Part shown: positions 40,165 to 53,485 of the stretch, piece after piece
How the letters are laid out: each line of letters starts with the position of its first letter
Position numbering within the stretch: position 1 is the stretch's first letter
Assembly (NCBI RefSeq): GCF_026213295.1
Contig: NC_079426.1
Coordinates: 18,234,758 to 18,298,757, forward strand
DNA: 64,000 nucleotides
Reading direction: 5' to 3'
DNA from: Gadus chalcogrammus
Taxonomy: Eukaryota > Chordata > Actinopteri > Gadiformes > Gadidae
Position numbers and translations under genes: made by a program
The notes under the pieces: model-generated
Told to the model about the DNA's origin: nothing
Databases searched by the model: none
The model's input: the letters and a program-made list of their open reading frames with translations, nothing else

Positions 40165-41060
40165 TCGTTGTCCCTCATTCTTCGGTCACGTTCGGCCTGG
40201 GTTAATCTTGTTCCACCAAGCTGCATTGGTTCCGGAGCACCTTCAGAGAGCTGAGGAGCCTGGCTGGCGCTGAGAAGAGGTTCTGGGAGGAACCTTCTTG
40301 GGGCTCGAGATCGCTCCCGGAGACGGTTGTCCAGGCGGATGACTTGGGAGATCTGTGACTCCAAATCTTCAGCCTACTCCCATGATGCAAGCTCATCCTT
40401 AATACGGTCTGCCAGGCCATGGTAGAAGGTTGCCTGCAGGGCCTGCTCTCCCCAGCCACTCTCAGCTGCAAGGGTCCAAAACTGGATTGTGTAGTCAGCT
40501 GCAGACTGGTTGCCCTGTCGAAGATCTAGAAGTTTCTTGGCTGCCATGCAATCAGTGACTGTAGGGGCGAAGACCTTCATCATCTCCCTTGTAAAGGCCC
40601 CGAGAGTGCCACAGGCGGGACTGTCAGCCTTGTAGAGTGCAGTAGCCCAGGCACGGGCCTTCCCCTTCAGCAACGTCATGGCGTAAGCTACCTTGGAGTA
40701 GTCTGTGGGGTAAGCAGCCGGTTGTAGATCAAAGGTAAGTCGGCATTGGGTCAGAAAGCCCCGTCATTCTTCAGGATCTCCACTATACCTTTCTGGAGTA
40801 GGCAGCCGTGGCTCATGGTGGGGTGCTGTAGGAGCTGGGCAGACCGGGGGAGCAGGAGCCGGTGAGGGAGCTGGAGCAAGGGGTTGGAGGGCTTGACGGA
40901 TATCTCTCAGCATTGCTCCATGATGATCCATCTCCGCATGCTGATGAACTAAAGTCTGTTCGTGTCGCTGCATAGTAGCCTCCTGGCTATGAACTGCAGC
41001 TACCAGTTGGTGAATGGTGGTTTCCAGGTCAGGGAGAGGAACTTGCTCTGCTTGATCCAT
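40165..41060 (-). pseudogene. gypsy gag, interrupted by two stops and fused to RT
   Basis: It starts MDQAEQVPLPDLETTIHQLV 21 bp after the 5' LTR. A coiled-coil-like segment (MQRHEQTLVHQHAEMDHH) and a Pro/Ala linker follow, then PTPERYSGDPEE, a TGA (40766-40764), the capsid-like core (LLKGKARAWATALYKADSPA, ADYTIQFWTLAAESGW), a TAG (40376-40374) and [14 protein letters not shown]. Both stops are in the same frame, which continues unbroken into RT at about 40164. The zinc knuckle expected after RMRDN is absent, as is the protease. Confidence 0.9.
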
Positions 41061-41070
41061 TTATTTTTAG

Positions 41071-41081
41071 CTGAGTTCTTC
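41071..41081 (-). other. Putative self-primer binding site of the gypsy element
   Basis: The 11 nt after the 5' LTR read GAAGAACTCAG on the element strand. AGAACTCAG is perfectly complementary to CTGAGTTCT at the inferred RNA start in the 3' LTR. No TGG-type tRNA primer site is present. Self-priming is established for the yeast Tf1 element and reported for sushi relatives; assignment here is inference. Confidence 0.55.
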
Positions 41082-41593
41082 TGTCACGGGTCAGGGCCAA
41101 ACAGGGATTTGAAGCCGGGTCTCCGGAGTGAAAGGTGGCGATCAATCCCATGTAACACCCTCAGAAGTGAATAAAAGGACCAAAATGCAGAGGAATCAGA
41201 TTCAGGGTTCTCTTTACTGAGTCTCAAAAAACAGGCAAGCAAACAGAAGTCTTTGTGGCAAAAAATCCAAAACTTAGAGCAATGAACACAGTCCTTATAA
41301 ACAGGCCAGCCAAAAATATGCAAAGTCCAAATCTCCTTGAAAGGTAAAAGGTAACAAAAGTCTTCAACACTTGGGAAAAACAGGGGTACACTCGGCACGG
41401 GTGGTGCAACGGAGAACTCCGCAAAGTCACGAGCACACACATGCTCCTTAAATGCCCTGACTAATTACAATCAAACAGGTGTAATCACTCAATCACATGA
41501 GCAGAACAAATCAGGTGATCAACAAAAGACATTCAAAGGTACAAATGAGGCAAAAGGCAGTAACTGCAGCTTGAAAGTTCATAGGGCCTGACA
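41082..41593 (-). repeat. 5' LTR of the gypsy element
   Basis: 512 bp, starting TGTCAGGCCC and ending CCCGTGACA on the minus strand. It is recognisably the same as the 3' LTR over its whole length but differs by an 11-bp gap and many single bases, including a damaged TATA-like box. The divergence means the insertion is old. Confidence 0.93.
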
Positions 41594-42701
41594 GAAGCGG
41601 ATTTTGGGGTGAGACGTGGCTTCATGAGTAATTTCCTGGGTGGCTAGAGACCCTTTTTGACCAGTCTGTAGGGGGCGCTGTATCCGCTAACCCACGTATG
41701 GTTAATTTTGAGTCACATTGACTAACAGTCGTTGAGGTTTGGGATCACTTTGGGTTCAGAGGGACCTAGAAATCGGATTATACTGTGCTTTTGCTGGCTA
41801 ATCGGGTTCTAACTTAATATGGTTCTGCTACTTTTATGTACCAGGGCACATGGTCAATGTGTGTGTGATTCTCACTATTGCCAAGCTACTCCCTGTGCCC
41901 TGGTTCATAAAAAAAGCAGACACATAGCTCCATTAATTGGATTATTTGTCAATCTGTGTCTATCCTATGATGTGATGACAGTCGTCTATGTGGAACCACT
42001 GCACACCACTGCACTGGACGATGCAGTGCAGTTCATAAAATAGCGATGGCTCTTTGGGACGTGATTCAGAAGACCTATTAAAGCGAGGAGTGAGTGAGAA
42101 ATTAAGAGTCTTGACTCTTGGATGCCATCCATCGTAATGGCCTTTTAATATCCTGCCAGACGTACAGCCTCCTCCCTCCCATGGCTTCTATGGCATAATG
42201 AAGGCAGCGGAGCAGGAAGGACTAAATACTGCAGTAGTATGTTGATTATAAAATGTAAATATAGGCGTAATATACAGTTGTATTTACTCATTCAATAATT
42301 CAACAAGAGGAAGCTGACGAAGGGCAAACTCAAAGCAGGCCAACACAAATAGACTCAAAGCAAGCAAGACATCACAACAAACAATATTCACATCCTGAAA
42401 TCCATCTGATTGAGACACGCAAGCTGCTACATAGCCACTGCAACATGCAGCATGTAAACAAATTTGCCCAGATGCGAGAGGGCACTCTCGCAAATTAATG
42501 CAAGAAACATAATTCGCCATTTCTCAATTATTTCTCAATGTGACTGAATGAATGTGTTTGTTGTTTTTAACTTAAGGAGACGATGGGCTAGTCCAGTACA
42601 CTCCACTGCACCATATGAAACACACTTACAAGATTCAGTACTGTTTGTGGGCAGTATAGAGAAAGTATTTGGCCCCCATGGGGCTAGACATGCTCCAAGG
42701 T
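41594..42701. other. No gene seen
   Basis: Unique flank of the gypsy insertion; CACTGCACTGGACGATGCAGTGCAG near 42007-42031 is a short palindrome. No exon is identified. Confidence 0.45.
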
Positions 42702-42870
<169 letters not shown>

Positions 42871-43894
42871 TTCTCTTTAAATACATAGCACAACTGTGAT
42901 GTTAGATCTGCACAGCTAGCTACTCCCTGACTGCGGTTGTGCTTAGGTGCACAGAAATATTTAAAGCTAGTTACGTTTTCGTTGTAAATTGATCCAAACT
43001 TAATTCAAGGATGTTTAAAGACTTATCTTGAACTATCGTCACTTCTCCATGGTCGTGCATTTAATTAGATTCCTGCATTTTAGGGGTCAGCACACACTAC
43101 TGTCTTTAAGCGGGAAAAAAAACGTAGATTCAGGTTCACTGCAGGTTTGTCCGCTAAGAATAAAAATCAAAGACCAAATGTATGAAACGAAGCATGCATT
43201 TATAATTCCCTATAATTGCTGGTGACTATTATTCTTTTTTGCATCCTTCATTCTTTTATCCTCTCCTTTATGAATGTTCACAAAAGCAGCCTTCCACCCC
43301 AGGGTGTGACAGACTTCACAACCCTTCTCCTGTATAATCATCACGCATAGAGGACATACGAGACAGCCAATCCATTTGTTGAACTCTGATATAAGACGTC
43401 TCGATTAGCAATAATCGCAAGGCTTGAATACACGAATGGCAGTAATTATAGCGGCAAACTGTGTATTTGTGGGGTTGTCACACTCACAGGTGCGTGGGTA
43501 AGACTGGCGCATTCCGTGAAGACCAGGAAGATCATTCACTTTAATTAGCCTGATTGATTGATGTAATCGTGTTGCTTCCTGTCACACGACAGCAGGTCCT
43601 CAGCCGTAAATATGGAATATCAGCCACCTCAAGCGCCTTTCCAAAAATAGAGGAAAAGACAACATGGGTTTGTCCAACAGGTCCCGTGTGTCTGAGGTTG
43701 GAAACCAGCTCTGGTTCTCATCGGTTCTTCATGGGAATTTTTTTTTTCCTCACCCCAGAAGCAATTGAAGTGAGGAAAAAATGTGATGCGGCGTGGTGTG
43801 AAGCTTTCACGATTTCCATGAAGCAGGTCTAAAAATATAGACTTTGAACTTCCTTTGAGGATCGTTCTCGATATGGGAAACATAAAGAAGGTAT

Positions 43895-43897
<3 letters not shown>
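42871..43897. other. No gene seen
   Basis: AT-rich unique sequence; no exon, RNA gene or named mobile element. Confidence 0.45.
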
Positions 43898-43984
<87 letters not shown>

Positions 43985-44035
43985 GAGCAGAAGGAGAGAG
44001 GAAAAGGGCGAGAGTGATAGAGAGAGACCGAGGGG

Positions 44036-44072
<37 letters not shown>
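43898..44072. repeat. (GA)n microsatellite, two blocks
   Basis: Pure GA 43900-43978, an impure purine spacer, then GA 44037-44071. Confidence 0.97.
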
Positions 44073-44073
<1 letters not shown>

Positions 44074-45887
44074 CTGATTTGCTGCCCCACATTAAAGTCT
44101 TGCCTTGGGCCTTCTCTGAGCTACAAAGACTGTCCTCAAATCGAGTGATTTGATAGGTCTTCATTGGTGAAACATGTTGAGCAAACAACAACCCAAAGAG
44201 AGGTATCTTGTCTATATTGCTGTTGTGCTTCTTATGCACCCAGCTATCATAACATAGGCTGGTACACACATGTTTACGACGTATATTCAAAAGACATCCA
44301 TCATTTGTGTAGCCAGCTTCTCATGCGCACGGAGGAAGGGGCTTGCAAAGCCTACACGACCGGTCATCTCTGTGACATCAAAACGTGACCTCGTCATTCC
44401 TGTTAACTACACTTCTTCAGTGACACTTTGTGTCATGATACGTCGCATAATGATTTTTTCTTACTGCTGTCCTGAGCCTTAATACAACAGTAGCAGTCAG
44501 TATAAGCATATCCCACCTTACGTCCTAATGTACACCTTGTGTCATAACAAATTAAACAAGATGGATTCCTATATCGAAGTGGCTTAACTCTTTTTTCTGG
44601 AATATAAATCCATCTGAAATCAAAAGAGCATAAATTGCCTCAGTGTGAAAAAAATTTAAGGATTACGTTCATCCTTCTCCTAACATATAAAAAAATAGTT
44701 TGTATTTAACATAGAGTTGTCCTGGCCACTCTAAAGAGCGGAATCCATCCTAATGATTGATTTCTGCCCGACACATTGTTTCCACAAAAACAAAACTCAA
44801 CAAACGAAGGCTTCAAATCATCGGCGATGTGATTTTGGACCACCTCACTAATCATTTATTTGGAGGAGAGGAACAAAACAAAACCAAAAATCAATGAAAC
44901 TATGAAACTCGGCTGAGGATGAGTAATGGCGCACACAAAGCCACGTCCTATCATTTTGCAGAATAACACGTGGAAAAAACACTGTAGTCTAAAAACAAGG
45001 CGCAAAATAAAACCCCAATGAGATGTTGGGCTGCAGCGGTCACACAGTTCTCCAACAACACGGTGCGGGCGCTAGAAGGAATCAGCAACTGGTGCCAGAT
45101 AATGCATATGTTCCCCTCCTCTGCCCTGCGACCGCCATAAACCCCCAGCCAGGCCCGTTTGAGACACCGCTACCCAGCCCCCCTGGCCCCAGTGGCCTGT
45201 CCAGGAGTTATCACCCCGGTCCCACTAATGCAGTATATCTGTTTCCGTTAGTATTTATGAGCATTATTACCAAGAGCATAGCAAGAACAACCTGAAGGTG
45301 CTCCCTTTCAAGGCGCATGCACCGAGCATATGCAATGGGGTCTAGTGGGTGTGGTCTTAACATTGGGAATAATTTGATTCCTGTAATGGAAGATATTTTG
45401 TGCTGTAGGTACGATTTAAGGGTTTAAGATTATTTTTTTGCAAATAGCCCCCAAAGAAAGAATCCAAGTTCCCGCTTCTCTCCGCCTTTCAGATGATAAC
45501 TGCAAGTGATGTCTATGTGATTGTGTATTTGTATGTTATTGACGGGAAACATGGATGCTCTGGCAAGTCAAATCCAAACCGATATTTTCATATTTTCATA
45601 GAGCATTTTACTCACAGATGACACTGAAATTAGAGCTCATAAATCTCACCTACAGCCCGTTTAACTGCAATTTAGTGAACATGCGTACTATTCATCCTGC
45701 CGTCACTGAAGTCCTTATTAGTAGGTTCAAGGTCAGTCCTGTTGCCATGGTTACTACTGTTTAGGCGTTCCCAACTTGCGAGTACCACTGTGGATCGGTC
45801 ACTACTACAGCGAGCAGGAAAAGAATAGAAGGAACACCTTGTCATCATCAGATCACACTGCCTCTAGGCTAATGAACCTTATCTGTG
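44073..45887. other. No gene seen
   Basis: Mostly AT-rich; a GC-rich patch at 45020-45230 has an open plus frame (MLGCSGHT...) that resembles no family I know and lacks supporting signals. Confidence 0.4.
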
Positions 45888-46020
<133 letters not shown>

Positions 46021-47165
46021 TGGTATGTGTGCGTATAGTGAGGATTGTGTAGGAATGCTTCCTCGTACAAACGGTCTGTACTCTTCCCATGTGATCATGC
46101 TGGCGTCCTGGTCACCTGCGTTTCACTCCTCATGCTTCTCTGCATGTTGAAGATTACTTTACAGCAGACCCCTCCCTGTGGATCGATTCCCCAGCTCAGG
46201 AGACTTGAGCCACGGCCGCGATTTATTTCAGGGTTAGTATGAAGAACGGGGAGATGAATTTCATGTGTCTTGAAAAGCAACCGATTAATAACACTAAATG
46301 ACATTGTTAGGTACAATAGCAACAGAGCTTCAATAATGTACGCATATATCATTTAAAGGCTGCAGTGGTTTTCGCCGTCATAGTAGAAGGGCTTTACTAA
46401 TAGGTTCTTGGTTTTGAATAATGAGCCTACTTATAGGGCTTGCCGGCCTTCAAACCACTCCAAACTGGAGAGGTGTCATGGGACCAGACCCCCAATGGAA
46501 AAGCATGTGTGCGTGTGTGTGTGTGTGTGTGTGCGCGTGTTGTTGTGTATGTGTACATGCATGAGTTTGTGCGTGTGTGCATGTGGGTGTGTCTGTGCAT
46601 GGGTTTTTGTATGAGTGTGTTTGTGTGTGTCTTTGTGCTTGTGTAAACGTGTTTGGCAGGTCTCTATGGGTCTTAGTTGAGATGTTTTTATATGTTTATA
46701 TGTTTTCATGCAGTTTTTATTCAAAACATGGGTCACATGGGAGCGAGTGAGCTGGAGTTCATTATGAAAAGCACGAAGGTGAATAAATGAACACTAATAT
46801 TTCACGACGAGAAGTCTATCTAAAGGAAGTGGACGGCATGTGTGTACTCATGTGGCTCACGCCACAACATTTTGGCCATATACACATTTTGTTTAGGTTA
46901 ACTAAATTAAATAGGCCTTAACAAACTACAAAATACATTCTTACAAAAAAAATTAGGAACTTTCCTAGGTCGATAATTACAAAATAAAACAAACGTACGC
47001 GGCGCTGCAGTGTGTGTCGTTACAGAGGTCATGAATCATCAGACAATGAAAGATTTTCTTCAAATTTGTAAAGGGGAAGAAAAGTGTGAAAGACATTATT
47101 CTATTCTCAGACCGAGCGCATCGTATGTCGTCCACTGTTGATGAAGCAGCTCTGAAGCAGCTCTG

Positions 47166-47170
<5 letters not shown>
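46021..47170. other. No gene seen; degenerate GT-rich segment inside
   Basis: 46503-46650 is an old, impure TGTG/TGCG array. The remainder is unique with no coding signal. Confidence 0.5.

Positions 47171-47230
<60 letters not shown>
47171..47230. repeat. (CT)n microsatellite
   Basis: About 60 bp of pure CT. It follows GATGAAGCAGCTCTGA and GAAGCAGCTCTGAGCTCTC; the word GATGAAGCAGCTCTGAGCTCTC also stands beside a short CT run at 27863-27902, suggesting a shared ancestral repeat. Confidence 0.95.
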
Positions 47231-47232
<2 letters not shown>

Positions 47233-47514
47233 GTTAAATCTGGATAATGGCCATGTGCTCCCCATCCCTAGGCCAGTCATTATTTCCATTGCATCGCATG
47301 TCTCCTCCAGTCTAGTGGGCCCCTCCACCCCACCACCCACACCCCACAACATATAACAATAGGCCATGGATGAAGAGGAGGAGCAGGATGATGAGGAGGA
47401 GGAGAAGGAGCATAGGGTGGCTGCAGTGATCTCCTCATAGCTCTGATGAGGTAAACCAAGGCCATGCCCGGATTCTATTATTAACATTATAAACACATGT
47501 GTATCGTGCATTTG

Positions 47515-47637
<123 letters not shown>

Positions 47638-48955
47638 GGAGGGGGGGTGGTGCCATTTACAAACACACAGTGGAAACGCTTGATTAGCTAGCATTGTAAA
47701 GAATGCTTCGTCAGCGAAAAGATATCTGCATCGTTATCCCACAGGACATTTATAACTACAAAATAATACTAGGATTCGCATTCCAAAAACCACATTTAAG
47801 ATCTCTATAAATAGCCGATTGCATTTCCCATTTCCAGAGCAGATAGCATTAGCCCGAGCTGCCTGATGGCTCAATCCCATTCAGAATCAGAATCGCTTAA
47901 TTTGAGTGTCATGTTTCGTAACTTGATGTGAATCTAATCAAATGACACTCCAAGTTAGTCTACTTCAGACGTTTGATTGTTTATGTTGTGATTGATTTAG
48001 CCATCGTAGCGTACCCCTACAGTGACTTCATTTGGCAAATTCATTCACCAATACAATTGTCTGGAGAGTAAATCCACCAGCAGTCAATTGCTAAGTTATG
48101 CAGACAAAACCTTTGCTTAATCTTTCTGTGAATGACGAATGGCTACATATGTTTACTGAGGCTTAGGAGAGCAAGATAACGCAGAACCAGTTAACGCAGA
48201 ACCAAATCCCGTGACACCGCCTTTAAAATCTGCTTTCAGGTTGATTTCATTCTTATGCTTGGATCACATTAGACAATTTTTATCATTTAGAAAACATTAG
48301 AGACCACACGGCCAACCATAGCTTAAGATACATTTTTGTAGTAGTTCTTACTTTCAATAGATGTTAACCACTTGGGTCTCTACTAAGGACAGTAGGCCTA
48401 CCTTTTTGATCCATAATGAAGAAGGCCGGCAGGGTAACAGACAGCAGGCACACCAGCATGCAGCCAGGCGGTTTAGCAGCCGCTAGGCTAGTGAAGTGAA
48501 GCCTAGCAGGAGACGTACATCCAGGCCAGCCAAGGGAGTTTGAATCCAGACATTTTCAATGTTCTTTTCAGAGTTAAAACGTGCACATGCTTTTCCAAGT
48601 GAAGCTGCAAAGTGTGGTGACATGAATGAAACCTAGTGGGACAGTGGAAAGTACTGAAAAACCTTCCAGTCCATTGTCAAAAAGACAAGCAGAGGCCGTG
48701 ATTTGAACCCCCTTTTGTAGTTTCCTGTCATCTCAGGACTTCCTTAAGTCACCTAAAATAAGTGTCTATGGACATCCTGATCCTACAGTCTTTTATAAGT
48801 ATTATCTTCCAATTGATCAAAATGTAAGTGCCATCCATTATCCAACATGGCTGTGTTAATTATAAATCAAATAAGGCTACAGTGAAAAGGATTATGAACA
48901 AATCAGAAAAAAATAATCTATGTATGCTAAGCAGTATTTTACAAGGACTTTCCAG
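47638..48955. other. No gene seen; possible 3' UTR side of the candidate exon at 48956
   Basis: Unique AT-rich sequence. If the minus-strand candidate terminal exon at 48956-49083 is real, its 3' UTR would lie at the upper end of this stretch. I saw no decisive polyadenylation arrangement. Confidence 0.35.
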
Positions 48956-49083
48956 TTATTTCTCCAGCGTCTTCCCCCGCTCCCCTTCAGCCTCACTGTA
49001 GGGGACCACCATCATGGTGAAGGTAGGCTGTAACCCCGGAGGCCGGCTCTTCGCTTCCATGCGTTGCACCAGCAGTGAGGCCA
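48956..49083 (-). CDS. Candidate terminal exon of an unidentified gene
   Basis: On the minus strand a pyrimidine-rich tract with a long C run and CTATACACACAG is followed by TG and 41 open codons to TAA. It reads ASLLVQRMEAKSRPPGLQPT then FTMMVVPYSEAEGERGKTLE and K. Third positions are strongly G/C, unlike the AT-rich flanks, and the acceptor is good, so it looks like a real last coding exon in phase 1. I do not recognise the protein. No upstream exon is assigned; the signal-peptide-like exon at 59351-59430 lies on the same strand, but its phase does not match directly. Confidence 0.35.
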
Positions 49084-49728
49084 CTGTGTGTATAGGGGGG
49101 GGGGGGGAGGGGCAGCAGTCCTCGTGGAGGACAAGGCTTTAATAGCCGGGATGGGCTATCAGGCTCTCTCTCTCGTGGTCACCACATCTATCGCACACAC
49201 TCACACACTCACACACTCACACACTCCACTTCATTAGTACGGCCCCCAGGGGGAAGTTCCCATAGGGGCTCCATTTCATTATGACACACACACACACAAA
49301 CACACATCCGCGCACGAATGTACACACACACACACACATACATACACACGCACACACACACACAGACGCACGCACATAGCCCCCCAATCTCACCACACTG
49401 TACACAGAGGAAGGGCTGTGTTGCTGGGATTGAAATGCGCAGAGAAGCATGGCTGTCTATCGTGCTGCAGCTATACATCGTCTGTAAACGCAATCCCTGA
49501 TCCATATTTAGTCCTCTGTGATGTGATGCAGTGATTGTGCGGCTTTCAAACGTTGTTTTTTTTCTCCCACGCAAGTTCTCGCCCACTGGGAGTGCCTCCC
49601 GTTCCTTGGGATTGATTTTATTTTGGCCCGCATCAAATCCTCTTTCCCTCCTCTCCACCGTTACACTGCTCCTTCCCATCTCATCATTCTCGCTCTATTT
49701 CTCCTTTGCCCTTCCGCCTTTCTCTATC

Positions 49729-49735
<7 letters not shown>
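49084..49735. other. Simple-sequence patches, no gene
   Basis: A (G)n/(C)n run at 49098-49107, CACACT units at 49195-49225 and impure CA runs at 49282-49375. No gene is recognised. Confidence 0.5.
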
Positions 49736-49766
<31 letters not shown>

Positions 49767-49776
49767 CCTCCCTTCC

Positions 49777-49807
<31 letters not shown>

Positions 49808-49990
49808 CTCTCCTCTCTCTCTCTCTTCTCCTCTCTCTTCTCTCGCTCTCTCTCTCTCGTCCTCTCTCTTCTCTCTCTCTCTCTCTCGCCCTTGTTTGTT
49901 TTGTGTCTTTCTCTTCACTCTCTCCCGACTTCTCCCCCTGTGTCTCTCTCCGCCTCACCTGCTGCTCTCGCTCTCTCTCTCTCTCTCTCA
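49736..49990. repeat. Pyrimidine-rich CT field
   Basis: CT blocks alternate with CCC, TTC and TCG interruptions over about 255 bp. Older and less pure than the other CT arrays. Confidence 0.92.
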
Positions 49991-50129
49991 CTCTCTCTGC
50001 CACACTCTATACTTTAGCCACTCCATCTTTCTGTCCTTCTACAGCCGCCAGCGACGGCGTGGTGGCACCGGATTATTATTCATCCACTCACTTGCTCACA
50101 AGCCTGCTCACTCATTTATGCTCATTAGC

Positions 50130-51122
<993 letters not shown>

Positions 51123-51156
<34 letters not shown>
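51123..51156. repeat. Poly-C tract, 34 C
   Basis: An uninterrupted C run; a G run of 19 follows at 51291-51309, so the two could pair as a G/C hairpin or form an i-motif and G-quadruplex. Length is likely to be misassembled. Confidence 0.95.
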
Positions 51157-51157
<1 letters not shown>

Positions 51158-51309
51158 CCGTCCCACACAAACAAGACTCGAGTATGGAGGACATAGTCAG
51201 TGATTCGGTGATCTCCAATAGACCTTAGGAATGCCTTTGATTTGTCTTTATGGTTTGGCGAATTTCTTTGTTGTTTTGCTCTACAGCAGCGGGGGGGGGG
51301 GGGGGGGGG

Positions 51310-52725
51310 AGGGATGTAATCGATAAAGTGTTTTTAGAATAAAAGAATGGCAAATTCGGATCTGCATTAGGAGAGAACAGGAAACAGCTCTTGTTTGTTT
51401 CACTGTGCAGCGTTCCTCCACTCCTCCAATAGAAAGAAGGAAAGAAAAACTAGGCAGGAGAAGCTAAAAAGCCCAAGGCTGTATTTCAACCTCAGGTTCT
51501 GCATAATTCACAAGATGGTGTGCTGTGGGACATGGTGAATGGCATGAAAAGCTCTGTTCCTGATAGACAAGGTATAAACCTGACATTATACATCTACAAC
51601 TCTCCCTCTGCTCTCCCTGGCCTTTTGCAGACAGAAAAGTAGACTTTGCAGAGGTTTTTCCTCACCACGGCGGTTCACAAAATCCTGTAGAGGCCCAGCG
51701 TTGCCATGGGCTCCCATTTTGGCTTATTTGCTTGCAAATCGAGATGTCTGCAGCGGCCAAAGGCTAATCAATCTGCAGAGATGTGTTTGCAGCAGAAATT
51801 CATGTCTAGTCACTTTCTAACTTCAACCTGTTGGACTTGGAATCGAATGGATTAATGTTGCATTCCTCCAAAGGCACAATGCACTGCAAGTGTGTGTGTG
51901 TCTGTGTCTGTCTGTGAGAGTGTGTGTGTGTGTGTGTAATTGCGTGAGCGCGTATGCATGTGTGTGTGTTTGTGAGTGTGTGTGTGTGTGTGCGTGGGAC
52001 GAAACATAAATTACTGTTAATCCGGCGAGCTGGGCTTCTGAACATAAAGGCTCTTCTATTGCTGAGTCCAACCAGAACAAAAGAGTCAATTAACCATGTT
52101 GAGGTGTTCTTACTGACTGCCCACACTTGCTTGTTGAGTTCCCAGCCACAAGTTGTCGGTGGAGGAGAAGGATGTGTGGAAACGTGTTTGTTAAGTCTGT
52201 ACAAAACAAATATTGACGTGACAAAATGAGCCTCAGCACATTATGTTAAAGAGTGGTGACTTTGAATTCTTTCTCATTCAATGCTGTTCATAATAACCGA
52301 AAACAGGACAAGGCTGACAGGATGCAGAGTCATTTGGCATGAATGTATTCAATTGACAGGTCGGCAGTGCACACATGACAGAAATCAAACGATTGCGTAC
52401 CTGAACAACATACTGTCATGCTGATGATGAATGGTATGTTCAGTAATTGGACTTGAAATGTCGGAGTAAAGTGATATAAGGTGATGCTAATGGGAAGGAC
52501 AGCCATTTTATTATACATTGTGGTCACATTGCACCATAATTAACCAATAATAAACATTAGTTTATTACTTATTAACATTTAACGTTTATGAGTAATGCAG
52601 TAATAAGCATTAACTAGCAATTAAGAGTTAATTAATAGTTCATTAACAGTTAACTTAACTTGGTCTAGTAACCATTTCCTAATGATGTTTACGAATGGTG
52701 TTTGTGTTAACTAAAGTATTCATTT
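51310..52725. other. No gene seen
   Basis: Unique sequence with an impure TGTG segment at 51891-51993 and AT-rich TTAATTAA-type words at 52535-52660. No gene is recognised. Confidence 0.45.
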
Positions 52726-53120
52726 GGTTTTGTGTGCAACTGTGTGCGGTTATGTGTGTAACCTTTTCTGTGTTATGTGTATAACTGTGTGTGGTTATGT
52801 ATGCTTAACTATCTCTGTGTGGTTATGTGTGTAACTATCTGTGTGTGGTTATGTTTGTAACTCTTTGTGTGTGGTTATGTGTGTAACTCTCTGTGTTTGG
52901 TTATGGGTGTAACTATCAGTGTGTGGCTATGTGTGTATCTCTCTATGTGGTTATGGGTGCAACTCTGTGTGAGGTTATATGAATAACTATCTGTGTGTGG
53001 TTATGTGTTTAACTATCTGTGCATGGTTATGTGTTTAACTCTATCTGTGTCTGGTTATGTGTGTCTCTCTCTGTGTGGGGTTACGTGTGTAACTATTTGT
53101 GTGGTAATGTGTGTATGTCT
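52726..53120. repeat. Approximately 26-bp minisatellite
   Basis: Degenerate tandem units built on GTGTGGTTATGTGTGTAACT with ATCT or CTCT between them; about 14 copies of variable length. Confidence 0.85.
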
Positions 53121-53477
53121 CTTATCTCTCTTTGACTACAGTGGAAAATAGCAATTTGCTAAAACCTAGTCCATATCTCTCTGTGTTCTAATTGGTTAAT
53201 GTTTCTTTGTACATTATCCCTGTTTTAATAAATTTAAGTTGCATGTGTGTGTGTTGCCAAATATATATTTGTTTCGATAAATATCGAATATATATAATTT
53301 TTGAAACAGTTTCGATAATCATTCTCTGCAGTATCGATACTAAGATCGCAGCTGCGATGGGATCTGATCCCTTCTCTCCGATAGCGAGTAAACATCACTA
53401 CAGCGCCCACATAGCCCCGCCTCCTGTCAGTCACTCGCAGCGCGGTCCCTCGCAATATTTCGTCACTATCATGCTGT
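53121..53477. other. No gene seen
   Basis: AT-rich then GC-richer spacer with TATCGATA words before the hAT insertion. Confidence 0.4.
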
Positions 53478-53485
53478 GTGACGAT

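Larger units (their letters stand above)
37363..41593 (-). mobile_element. Ty3/gypsy chromovirus (Tf1/sushi-like), internally deleted
   Basis: Both LTRs are present (5' LTR 41082-41593, 3' LTR 37363-37886), with TG...CA ends and a perfect 5-bp target duplication GAAGC (37358-37362 and 41594-41598). Minus-strand order is gag, partial RT, RNase H, integrase and chromodomain, which defines a chromovirus. The zinc knuckle, the protease and the N-terminal half of RT are missing between gag and [10 protein letters not shown]. Two in-frame stops and at least three frameshifts follow. No tRNA-type primer site exists; instead there is a short self-complementary site. An old, non-autonomous copy. Confidence 0.95.

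Noticed and set aside
45023..45295. 90-codon plus frame in a GC-rich patch
   Set aside because: Proline-rich by base composition; no splice or promoter support.
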